From an uncultured Candidatus Actinomarina sp. (GTDB lineage Bacteria > Actinomycetota > Acidimicrobiia > Actinomarinales > Actinomarinaceae), in the NCBI GenBank assembly GCA_902587025.1, contig CACIJJ010000009.1:1-36633 (forward strand): a DNA stretch of 36,633 bases, read 5' to 3'. Position numbers and translations under genes: made by a program. This document shows, piece after piece, positions 1 through 7,041 of this stretch. Each line of letters starts with the position of its first letter. The first letter of the stretch is position 1. A model generated the notes under the pieces. It ran no database searches and had not been told where the DNA came from. It was given only the letters and a program-made list of their open reading frames with translations.

Positions 1-934
1 CTTCGTTGTAATCTTTTAAAACATCATCATAAGCTTTTTGGGCTGTCTCAATTGCAAGTGCCTCTGTTGCGTCTATGCCTGACTCTTTTCCTTTTTCTAG
101 TCCTTTAATTCTTTTTTGTTCTTCTATTGTTTGTTCTAAGTCTTCAATTGCAGAATCTAAAGTTCCATCAGCTTTTTTCTCTTTTGTTTTTGGGTTTGTT
201 TCATCTCTATAAAGTGTCAAAGTCTCTTCAGCGTCTTTAATTGCTGTATCTGCAGCTTTCCAAGCTGCGCTCTCTTCTGTAGCATCTTCTTTTGCATCGT
301 CTAGTTTCTTTTTTTTATCATTTACTTCAGCAATTGTTGTCCCACCTGAGTCAATGGTTTCTTCAATATTCTTCACTTCTGTTTCTTTCAAATTGATAGC
401 AACCTGCTCAGATGGAGTAACTTCAGATTTTGTTTCTATTTTGTAGTCAAGATAAAGCTTGTTAAGCATCTGTGAAGTAATTTCATCAAAAGTGTCATCT
501 GGAGCAAATCCATCAGCTGCATATCCTAAATAAACTAGAGCTTTTTCAAGCTGTAATACGTCTGGTCCTGGATCAGAGTTAAGATCTAATGTTCTATAAA
601 AAGGAACTGATCCTTCAACAAGGATGACTGGTTTGTTATCAACAGCAAAGAGTATCTCTCCAAATTTTACAATAGTTCCTTCATCAGGAATGAAAGTTAC
701 AACACCAGCCATAGGACTATTAAGTATTTTGCTGTCAGTTTGTCTCAATGTCCCGTTATATTCTTCTTTCTTTTCAAGATCACCTTGTTTTACAGATGTC
801 GTTGTCAGCTGTAGTGTTTTGTTTATGGATGAAGATTCAGTATTTTGGGTTCCAAAATAATAGGCTACAGAACCAACAAGAATTAAAACTACCAAAACAT
901 AAAAATTTCTGTTTTTAAATATATTTAACTTCAT
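1..934 (-). CDS. Periplasmic adaptor (HlyD/MacA-like) with peptidoglycan-binding-like domain, partial
   Basis: The frame is open from an ATG at 934 to the left window edge, so about 311 N-terminal residues are present and the C-terminus is missing. Residues about 11-27 form a single hydrophobic signal anchor. Next comes a beta-rich segment with the lipoyl/biotinyl-like pattern (NSPMAGVVTFIPDEGTIV, then GEILFAVDNKPV). A short peptidoglycan-binding-type stretch follows, GPDVLQLEKALVYLGY around residues 117-132, and then a long charged coiled coil. This order is typical of actinobacterial membrane-fusion proteins that pair with MacB/FtsX-type ABC exporters, so an ATPase and permease may lie just beyond the window. 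It follows three tandem lipoprotein genes on the same strand, 70 nt downstream of the last. The family assignment is fairly secure; the transported substrate is unknown. Confidence 0.75.
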   Translation of the reverse strand, partial: MKLNIFKNRNFYVLVVLILVGSVAYYFGTQNTESSSINKTLQLTTTSVKQGDLEKKEEYNGTLRQTDSKILNSPMAGVVTFIPDEGTIVKFGEILFAVDNKPVILVEGSVPFYRTLDLNSDPGPDVLQLEKALVYLGYAADGFAPDDTFDEITSQMLNKLYLDYKIETKSEVTPSEQVAINLKETEVKNIEETIDSGGTTIAEVNDKKKKLDDAKEDATEESAAWKAADTAIKDAEETLTLYRDETNPKTKEKKADGTLDSAIEDLEQTIEEQKRIKGLEKGKESGIDATEALAIETAQKAYDDVLKDYNE

Positions 935-1004
935 ATGTGTATTTTTCTACTTAAAACATTGTATTGTATTTAACGGTATTAAGACAAAGTTTTTATTGTA
1001 AGTT

Positions 1005-1601
1005 TTAATCATCCCACTCTTCCTTCAGTTCTTCAGGTAACTTTTCCTCACAACCTTGCCAGGTTTGAACTAAAGGATCATCTTCTCTAAGTTCCCAATT
1101 TTCGTCTATATATGCATCAAGATTGACATCTCTGTTGAAGTAATTAGGGTCTGGTACTTTTTCATATCCTTCTTCTCTAAAACAATTTGCTATAAATAAA
1201 GCTCTATCTAGTTCTTTTGAAGTTTGGATTGGGTCTTCAAATTGTGCCTCATCAGCAACTCCCCATAAGTTGTATTTGAGTGCACAATCTTCAATAGATT
1301 TCCAGAGTTCTTCTGCTTCTTGTTCGGTAAGCGTCTCGAAATAAGTTGAAATTGTTGTATATAGATCTATAAAGTTTTTTGGTTCTTGAAATTTATAGCC
1401 TGCTTCGTTTACGCATTGAACTAAAACAAGAGGAGCATCTTCATCTGCAATTTCCTCCTTCTCTTCGTTAATTTCTATACCTGCTGCAATAGCCTCTTTT
1501 CCTTTGTCTGTATCGACAACAGATACCACAGCTTGTTCTTCATTTTGAAATAGCGAGCAAAAAGAAAAAAATAATATGAATAATGCTACTTTTTTTCTCA
1601 C
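1005..1601 (-). CDS. Secreted four-cysteine lipoprotein, paralog 1 of 3
   Basis: A 198-residue protein starting with GTG. A hydrophobic leader ends in FFSFC, so Cys15 could be lipidated, though the lipobox is not ideal. The mature part is very acidic and carries four cysteines at 63, 106, 140 and 184. Cys63 lies in LVQCVNEAGYKFQEP and Cys140 in IANCFREEGYEKVPDP, so the protein is an internal duplication of a module of the form C-[LVF]-x-E-x-G-Y-x-V-x-[DE]-P followed about 43 residues later by a second Cys. The same layout occurs in the two genes just upstream. I do not recognise a named family. The module resembles the C-M-R-E-x-G-x-x-x-P-D-P motif I recall from secreted actinobacterial proteins encoded near ABC-exporter adaptors, which fits the adaptor gene downstream. 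Function is unknown. Confidence 0.8.
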   Translation of the reverse strand: MRKKVALFILFFSFCSLFQNEEQAVVSVVDTDKGKEAIAAGIEINEEKEEIADEDAPLVLVQCVNEAGYKFQEPKNFIDLYTTISTYFETLTEQEAEELWKSIEDCALKYNLWGVADEAQFEDPIQTSKELDRALFIANCFREEGYEKVPDPNYFNRDVNLDAYIDENWELREDDPLVQTWQGCEEKLPEELKEEWDD

Positions 1602-1625
1602 AACAGAATTATATAGTATTTTTTA

Positions 1626-2225
1626 TTACCCGCCAGGAGGAGGGTCAAGCCCTAGATCGTCAAAGCACTCAGCAGCAGCCTCTCGAATTTGATCTGCTGT
1701 ATATTTTTGTGACTGTACAAGATCAATAAGTATTGGCCTTAGGGGTTCCTCAGATGATGGCTCAGAAACATCTATTCCTTTACCTCTTAGACACTGCGCA
1801 AACTCAAGTTCGGTATCAAGTCTATCGGCAACATCAGCAGGATTTTCAAAGTCATTGTTGCTTTCAAGTGGAATAGAGTTCTCCTCTGCACACAATTGTA
1901 TATTGTCAAACAACTCCTGCCTCTGTTTTTCATTGAAACTAATAAATATTGGTGTTAAAACTGATCTTAAGCCCTCATCATTTTTCGGATCAGCTACGTC
2001 ATAACCTTTTTCCCTTAAACATCCTGCAAGTATTAGCTGTGCTTCCTCTTCTGTTAGATCTTCAATTTCAGGGCTGTCCTGTGCCGTTGTTACTGTTGTA
2101 ATAGTTGTTTGTATTGTTAAGTCCTCTGAGGAAACAACTCCTTTTTGCTCGTTCGAAGCTGAACAAGCCTGTATTAATAAACAAATTAATAATATAGGAA
2201 ACTTATTTGTTGTCTGTTTTTTCAT
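1626..2225 (-). CDS. Secreted four-cysteine lipoprotein, paralog 2 of 3
   Basis: The ATG at 2225 gives 199 residues with a good lipobox (LLIQAC, Cys21), which is why I prefer it to the in-frame ATG at 2234. Counting from 2225, the conserved cysteines are 69, 112, 145 and 187. Cys69 is in AGCLREKGYDVADP and Cys145 in AQCLRGKGIDVSEP; these are the two half-repeats shared with both neighbours. A Thr/Ser-rich acidic linker separates the lipid anchor from the first module. The C-terminus ends in a Pro/Gly run (DPPPGG). The start lies inside the upstream paralog, overlapping it by 23 nt (32 with the longer start), so translation is probably coupled. Function is unknown; an extracytoplasmic accessory role is inferred only from the anchor and the adaptor nearby. 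Confidence 0.8.
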   Translation of the reverse strand: MKKQTTNKFPILLICLLIQACSASNEQKGVVSSEDLTIQTTITTVTTAQDSPEIEDLTEEEAQLILAGCLREKGYDVADPKNDEGLRSVLTPIFISFNEKQRQELFDNIQLCAEENSIPLESNNDFENPADVADRLDTELEFAQCLRGKGIDVSEPSSEEPLRPILIDLVQSQKYTADQIREAAAECFDDLGLDPPPGG

Positions 2226-2706
2226 CAAGCTCACATTCGTCTAATAAAGTAATTATTTCATCTTTTGATTGAACTAAGTTGCTTAGGTCAATTTTAGGTT
2301 GATCTTGTGTTGGATCGGGTACATCAAGACCTTTTTCTCTAAGACATCTCGCCAAAGAAATATTTTCATCATACAAACTTGCCAGTTCTTCTGGATTTAA
2401 AGTGCTTCGATCCGACCATAGATTGTATTTGTCAATACAAAAATCAATAGCTTCTCCAAGTTCTAATTGATCTTCCTTGCTTTGACTTAATTGGTTTATT
2501 GTTGTTTTTAAATCCTCTAAATCAAAAGGAGTCACAATTAGATAGCCTTTTTCTTCGTTTAAACAATTTGCTAAAACTAATGGATAATCTTCTTCGTTTA
2601 TGATTTGGGTTGTTGTTGTGTTTTCAGAAATTGAAATAACCCCATTTTCTGAGGTACTGCAGATATTGAAAAATAAAATAAAAAAAAGGATGCTTATTTT
2701 CTTCAT
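2203..2706 (-). CDS. Secreted four-cysteine lipoprotein, paralog 3 of 3
   Basis: A 167-residue protein from an ATG at 2706. A hydrophobic leader ends in FFNIC (Cys16, probable lipidation site). The four module cysteines are 48, 90, 121 and 158. Cys48 sits in LANCLNEEKGYLIV and Cys121 in ARCLREKGLDVPDP. Cys-to-Cys spacings (42, 31, 37) closely follow those of the two paralogs (43/34/44 and 43/33/42), with the shortest second half here. It is the first gene of the triplet in transcription order, 33 nt after the thioesterase stop. A TAATAC hexamer 6 nt before the start may be the -10 element of its own leaderless promoter. Function is unknown. Confidence 0.8.
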   Translation of the reverse strand: MKKISILFFILFFNICSTSENGVISISENTTTTQIINEEDYPLVLANCLNEEKGYLIVTPFDLEDLKTTINQLSQSKEDQLELGEAIDFCIDKYNLWSDRSTLNPEELASLYDENISLARCLREKGLDVPDPTQDQPKIDLSNLVQSKDEIITLLDECELDEKTDNK

Positions 2707-2739
2707 ATTTATGTATTAATAATAACTATTAATTATTCA

Positions 2740-3171
2740 TCAAAAATTTAATTTTTTTTTGAGTTCATCAGTTATTAAAGTTGGTTTCATCGTTGTTTGA
2801 TCTGTATAAACATGAACAGCCTCACAAGAACTTACTAAATCACCTGATTTTTTATTAAACATTCCCATTATCCAAGTCATACTTGTGTTACCAATATTTT
2901 TTATTTTTGTTCCTATCTCTACTCTGTCTTCAAAATGAAGTGGTTTATGATACTGGACTAAAACTTGTACTGTGTGAAAGTCTTTTTTTGTTTCTTCTAT
3001 GTCTTTGAAATAATCATAATTTACATGTTTGAAGTAAGCAGTGATAGCTTGATCGAAGAAAGCAACATGGTTTGCATTATGCATTACACCCTGAGGATCA
3101 AGCTCGTAGTATCTAACTGTTGCCTCCCAAAATGCTTGAAAATCTTCTCTAGATATTTCTATTTTTGACAT
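2740..3171 (-). CDS. Acyl-CoA thioesterase, 4HBT/YbgC-type hotdog fold
   Basis: A 143-residue single hotdog domain. The segment YYELDPQGVMHNANHVAFFD near residues 21-40 is the 4-hydroxybenzoyl-CoA thioesterase signature, whose Asp (here in ELDPQG) is catalytic in that family. The later HYDKPLHFEDRVEIGT-like stretch (here HKPLHFEDRVEIGTKI) is also typical. Such enzymes hydrolyse acyl-CoA thioesters in the cytoplasm; the acyl group cannot be read from sequence. The start codon directly abuts the stop codon of the phosphofructokinase gene upstream, so the two are almost certainly cotranscribed and coupled. Why a thioesterase follows glycolytic enzymes is unclear. Confidence 0.85.
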   Translation of the reverse strand: MSKIEISREDFQAFWEATVRYYELDPQGVMHNANHVAFFDQAITAYFKHVNYDYFKDIEETKKDFHTVQVLVQYHKPLHFEDRVEIGTKIKNIGNTSMTWIMGMFNKKSGDLVSSCEAVHVYTDQTTMKPTLITDELKKKLNF

Positions 3172-4374
3172 TTATACAAATATCTGTGTTTTCGGCTCTA
3201 TACCTCCAGTTAAAGGCATTGCATATTCAAAAAAATCATTTGTAACATATGGTTTATTTTTTTCTAGATATTCTTCAGGCATGTTTTTTGTATGTTTTGC
3301 AACCTTATGTAATTCAACAACATCTACGTCACAATAATAAGTTTCCGAAAACTGTCTTCTTAGAATAATTGAACCGCTTTCTTTTTCTTTTGAAGCAACA
3401 ACTGCATACTGTCCAACTCTCTCGGCTTCTTCAGCGTCTACTTCTGAAACATCTGCAAGAAAAGATCTCTGAAGATAACCAAAAGTATCTGCTCTTACCC
3501 TCGCTCCTTCAATATGTTCTGAAACAATGTTTGTAAGTGTATCTCCTAAGGCACCCGAACCTGAGAGCTGGATATTTCCGTGGCTATCTTTTTTTCCTGC
3601 AAGTCCAGAACCTGTCTCGCTTGCGTATGTTTGGAGAAAGTACTCACCATCTTTATTGTGAATGCCTTCGGATACAGCAACTACACACCTTCCTAATGAA
3701 TCGTAAACTTCTTTTACATCCTTTAAAAATTCATCTAAATTAAATATTTTTTCAGGTACATAAACTAAATGTGGACCGTCTTCTTCAGTTGATTTTCCTA
3801 AAGTGCTGGCAGCGGTAAGCCATCCTGCATGCCTACCCATTAAAACATTGATTTTTATTCCTCTAAGGCTCCTGTTGTCAGCATCATCTCCTTGAAATGC
3901 ATGTGCAACAAATCGGGCTGCTGAACCATAACCTGGACAATGATCCGTTTCCAAGAGGTCATTATCTATAGTTTTAGGAACATGAAAAGCTTTAATTTCA
4001 TATCCTATTTTTTTTGCACCCTCATATACAAGATTTGCAGTTTCTGCAGAATCATTTCCACCGATGTAGAAAAAATATCTTATGTTTTGTTTCTCAAAGA
4101 TTGAAACTAATTTCTCAATATCATTCTCCGTTGGTTTTTTTCTTACTGAGCCTAAAGCAGCTGCAGGTGTTTTTGATATTCCATAAAGTTGAGACTCTGA
4201 AAGTTTAGATAAATCAACAAAATCCTCCTTTAATATCCCCTCCAGTCCGTGTCTTGCTCCAAGTATTTCATCGTATTCCTGATTAATAGCCTCTTTTATG
4301 AAACCAACTAGTGACTTGTTAATTACAGCTGTCGGACCACCTGATTGACCGATTACCGCTTTGCCAACAGGCAT
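3172..4374 (-). CDS. pfp: PPi-dependent 6-phosphofructokinase
   Basis: A 400-residue PFK-family enzyme interconverting fructose 6-phosphate and fructose 1,6-bisphosphate. GQSGGPTAVIN at residues 9-19 is the N-terminal phosphate-binding motif. GGNDS at 105-109 and PKTIDND at 133-139 surround the active site, and MGRHAGW starts at 179. Asp at the GGxDS position (Asp108) and Lys in PKTIDND (Lys134) are the residues that separate pyrophosphate-dependent from ATP-dependent enzymes, which carry Gly at both places. I therefore call it PPi-dependent, hence potentially reversible and energy-saving. The gene begins 3 nt after the stop of the DUF2090 aldolase gene and abuts the thioesterase start, so it sits in the middle of a tight operon. 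Confidence 0.9.
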   Translation of the reverse strand: MPVGKAVIGQSGGPTAVINKSLVGFIKEAINQEYDEILGARHGLEGILKEDFVDLSKLSESQLYGISKTPAAALGSVRKKPTENDIEKLVSIFEKQNIRYFFYIGGNDSAETANLVYEGAKKIGYEIKAFHVPKTIDNDLLETDHCPGYGSAARFVAHAFQGDDADNRSLRGIKINVLMGRHAGWLTAASTLGKSTEEDGPHLVYVPEKIFNLDEFLKDVKEVYDSLGRCVVAVSEGIHNKDGEYFLQTYASETGSGLAGKKDSHGNIQLSGSGALGDTLTNIVSEHIEGARVRADTFGYLQRSFLADVSEVDAEEAERVGQYAVVASKEKESGSIILRRQFSETYYCDVDVVELHKVAKHTKNMPEEYLEKNKPYVTNDFFEYAMPLTGGIEPKTQIFV

Positions 4375-4377
4375 TTC

Positions 4378-5286
4378 TTAGCTCCCGTTTTGATATACAG
4401 AGATAAAATTTAAATATGAATTGGCTATTTCTGATACGGCTTCTTCTCTTGACTTTTCATTTTCATGCCATCCTTTTAGTGAGTTCCAAAATATAGACCT
4501 ACCTATCGCAAAGCCACTATATCCATCAACAGATGATCCAGCCCTCAGCCACTCATTAACTTTTTCGTCATTTGCACCTCTACCTAGAACAACGGCTATT
4601 ACATCATCTCTGCCACCATCTTTGATTGCAGAAGAGACTTTTTCACAATCTTCTTTTGTGTCTAATCCTTCTATCTTCCAAATGTCAGGGTCTGCCCCTT
4701 TTTCTCTCATCTCTTCAACAACCTGAACTGCTAATTTAGGTCTTATTTCTGAATCGTATCTTGATTGATCTCCATCTACACTCGACAATTGCTCTTCAGT
4801 CGCAGGGACTAAAAATTCCAGCAAAAATTTTCTTTCATTTTCTTCAAGCCAATCAGATAATGTTTTTATTCTTTTACCTTGAACTTCTCTAGTTTCTTCA
4901 TCATCATTTGGGTTCCATCTGACTAAAATTTTTACAAAATCAGCATTAACTTCTTTTATCTTTTCTCCAAATTCATCACCATACTCAAAATCAAATACTT
5001 TTTGACCTGATTTTTCAACAGGGGCTGCGAACTTAACACCCATTTCTTTTGCTTTTTGTTGCACTTGTAATCCGAAAGTCTCGTCAACAAGTATTGCGGG
5101 TTCACCTGTCCCAATACCTGTTTCTTTAGCTTCTATAAATCCATCAAAAATAATATCTTTCATTGAAGACACTCTTGATGCTTCTTCCTCGTTAGGCGGT
5201 CTTCCTTCTACGCCTAAAAGACCTTTTGTTAGAGTTCCTCTGTGGTCAAATGCAAGTATGTAGAGCTCATTAGAATAACCCTTCAT
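4378..5286 (-). CDS. DUF2090 class I aldolase-like protein (IolC C-terminal domain family)
   Basis: A 302-residue stand-alone protein matching the DUF2090 domain that elsewhere is fused behind the IolC sugar kinase. The opening ILAFDHRGTL (residues 10-19), VKILVRWNPNDD (from 118) and DIWKIEGLDT (from 201) are class I aldolase-type barrel motifs. Lys204 in WKIEG is the best Schiff-base candidate, with Lys119 as an alternative. The kinase half of IolC is absent. A clear ribosome site (AAGGAG) lies about 9 nt before the ATG. The gene is placed directly before a PPi-phosphofructokinase and no other inositol genes are visible, so cleavage of fructose 1,6-bisphosphate or a related sugar phosphate is a reasonable inference. 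The substrate is not proven. Confidence 0.8.
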   Translation of the reverse strand: MKGYSNELYILAFDHRGTLTKGLLGVEGRPPNEEEASRVSSMKDIIFDGFIEAKETGIGTGEPAILVDETFGLQVQQKAKEMGVKFAAPVEKSGQKVFDFEYGDEFGEKIKEVNADFVKILVRWNPNDDEETREVQGKRIKTLSDWLEENERKFLLEFLVPATEEQLSSVDGDQSRYDSEIRPKLAVQVVEEMREKGADPDIWKIEGLDTKEDCEKVSSAIKDGGRDDVIAVVLGRGANDEKVNEWLRAGSSVDGYSGFAIGRSIFWNSLKGWHENEKSREEAVSEIANSYLNFISVYQNGS

Positions 5287-5300
5287 AGTAATTTATCTCC

Positions 5301-6272
5301 TTAACTTTGTACTTTACTCTTATTCCTTCTCGTAATAAGTATGTACGCTGTCAAGATTATCACAATTATTGTTGCAATGATGATGTTTTGAGTACTGTCT
5401 GAGCTGCCAAGATCACTTTCTAAATATTTTGCTTTATAAACTAAACCAGGATCTTCATTAAATTTTGTTATTTCAGATAATGTATTTATCAAATCAACAG
5501 TATTTACACCCCAATTATTTGCTAAGTTTTCATCGAGGAAATAAACATTCTCATTTGATACGGCATTAAGACCATCCCAGCCTTGTCTTGTTGAGATGTC
5601 TTTATTCAAAAAGTCAGAGTGTCCAATTACGATTAGATCAGGGTTTGCATTTAAGACCTGTTCTTCTTCAAGAAGTGGGTAACCAGATCCGTACGGGTCC
5701 TCAGTCTTATCTGCAATATTGCTTATACCAAGAATATTGTAAATTTCTCCTAAAAAAGAATTTTCATTTATTGAATATATGCCATATGTGTAACCAATTT
5801 CGTGATAAACAGATATAGATTCAGTTGCTGAGTTTTCAATAATTTTATCAATGTCAGATTTCATTTCTAAAACTAGAGAACTTGCTGTATTTTCTTTGTT
5901 AATAATTGTCCCAATGGTTTCAATTTGGTAATAAACGTCATCCAAATTTTGTGCAGGTGGAAGAAGAGCATATTCAATATTTAAATTTTCTAATCCCTCT
6001 ACGATACCGTTAAAATCAAAAGCAACGATTACAATATCTGGATTGAGTAAAAGAAGCTCATCTGCTGTAACTGTATAGGCATCTATTTTTTTTATTGGAA
6101 GTTCTGTCTCTGAGAACGAATCAACACCAATTAGCTGATTCTCAGCTTCAAGCATTTGAATAATTTCTGTATGCGTGGTTGATAATGAAATAATGTTTTT
6201 TTCATTACCTTCGTCAGATGTGCCTCCACACATTGAAATTATCATGGCAAGAAGAAGTATTTTTGTTTTCAT
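5301..6272 (-). CDS. btuF: Cobalamin/iron-siderophore ABC substrate-binding lipoprotein, BtuF/FecB-like
   Basis: I choose the ATG at 6272 (323 residues) because AGGA stands just before it and a lipoprotein leader ending in MIISMC follows (Cys14). The frame remains open further upstream, but that region is the riboswitch. The mature protein has the two-lobed periplasmic-binding pattern of the BtuF/FecB family: ISLSTTHTEIIQMLEAENQLIGVD, then ADELLLLNPDIVIV, and in the second lobe EEQVLNANPDLIVIG. Unusually, the C-terminus adds a transmembrane helix (IIIATIIVIILTAYILI) and a basic tail, so the protein may be anchored at both ends. The cobalamin-type riboswitch in its leader supports B12 as ligand. 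No permease or ATPase of this transporter lies in the window. Confidence 0.8.
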   Translation of the reverse strand: MKTKILLLAMIISMCGGTSDEGNEKNIISLSTTHTEIIQMLEAENQLIGVDSFSETELPIKKIDAYTVTADELLLLNPDIVIVAFDFNGIVEGLENLNIEYALLPPAQNLDDVYYQIETIGTIINKENTASSLVLEMKSDIDKIIENSATESISVYHEIGYTYGIYSINENSFLGEIYNILGISNIADKTEDPYGSGYPLLEEEQVLNANPDLIVIGHSDFLNKDISTRQGWDGLNAVSNENVYFLDENLANNWGVNTVDLINTLSEITKFNEDPGLVYKAKYLESDLGSSDSTQNIIIATIIVIILTAYILITRRNKSKVQS

Positions 6273-6445
6273 ATTTTCCTTTCTCACCACGAGAAAAAGT
6301 ACGGTACTCCATTCCTTCTCTCGAGGATTGTTGTAAAAAGTAATAAAGTCGACCTGACTTATCTTTCGAATCACAGTTGCGGGACAGCGCTAGATTCTCA
6401 CTAGCTTCGCTTTGTTACTTTGTTTATTTAGTGGTTAAGTGTAGC
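6273..6445 (-). promoter_or_regulatory. Cobalamin-type riboswitch with likely translational expression platform
   Basis: In the minus-strand leader of the btuF-like gene, GCTGTCCCGCAACTGTGA (6371-6388) matches the most conserved core of cobalamin riboswitches. AAGTCAGGTCGACTT (6346-6360) stands at the place of the B12 box and resembles its first half. Upstream, GTGAGAATC around 6397-6405 fits the preceding conserved junction. Downstream, two exclusive stems are possible: 6316-6322 with 6291-6297, or 6291-6297 with 6279-6285. The second would bury the ribosome site AGGA at 6277-6280. This suggests ligand-controlled translation. The outer limits of the element are estimates. Confidence 0.82.
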
Positions 6446-6450
6446 AAAAA

Positions 6451-7041
6451 TTATTGTTCTGTATCGTTTTCAGGATAACTTTTTAAAGTTTCTGTGAGTG
6501 TTTCTTCCTCAATGTCTCTCGGAACATCTGGTCTGGGCATTTCTGGAACCATAAAATCGTCATTTCTGTTTTTTTGTCTCTTAAATCTTCCCAACGTTTT
6601 TGCAACAGGCATTGCTGCAGTTTCTGTGTTTTCATTCCTGGCGTTATCACTGCTAGGTTTTGAGCCAGTTTCGTTATATGACTCCTCTAGTACTATTACC
6701 TCGATTCCACCAACCAAATCTGAAATTAGGTTATAAAAGAATGCTCCTAGAGTTGCTATTGCTGTTTGAGTTAATAAATATACAGTTGCAAAAAATAAGA
6801 CACTAGAAAATAAAGTTTCTACATTGCCAACTAGAGATGCATTGTCGTCTAGTAGTGCTAGTCTTCTTGCAATTTCTTCAAGTCCTTGAGGAACCCCAGC
6901 ATTTACAAGTAAAACCCATAAAATTGAAAATCCAAGAACAATTGTTAACGAAATAATAAAATTGAAGACAAAAGAAACTTTTAAGACGGTCCAAGGATCA
7001 ACCTTTCTTATAATTCTTCTAACTCTGTTTACTCTTACCAT
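6451..7041 (-). CDS. DUF3566 membrane protein following gyrA
   Basis: A 196-residue protein. The N-terminal segment VRRIIRKVDPWTVLKVSFVFNF leads into a first membrane helix (to about residue 50). A second helix near residues 85-115 ends in the family-typical ALGAFFYNLISDLVGGIEVIVLEE-like stretch. This is the actinobacterial DUF3566 family, found directly after gyrA in many actinobacteria (the Rv0007 position in Mycobacterium tuberculosis). The usual long disordered tail is here C-terminal, acidic and basic by turns, about residues 125-196. The ATG overlaps the gyrA stop by one base (TAATG), so translation is coupled. A role linked to the membrane and the origin has been suggested for the family but is not established. 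Confidence 0.9.
   Translation of the reverse strand: MVRVNRVRRIIRKVDPWTVLKVSFVFNFIISLTIVLGFSILWVLLVNAGVPQGLEEIARRLALLDDNASLVGNVETLFSSVLFFATVYLLTQTAIATLGAFFYNLISDLVGGIEVIVLEESYNETGSKPSSDNARNENTETAAMPVAKTLGRFKRQKNRNDDFMVPEMPRPDVPRDIEEETLTETLKSYPENDTEQ

Noticed and set aside
6273-6374. Upstream extension of the btuF-like frame to 6374
   Set aside because: It runs through the riboswitch and places 34 non-signal residues before a good lipoprotein leader with its own ribosome site.
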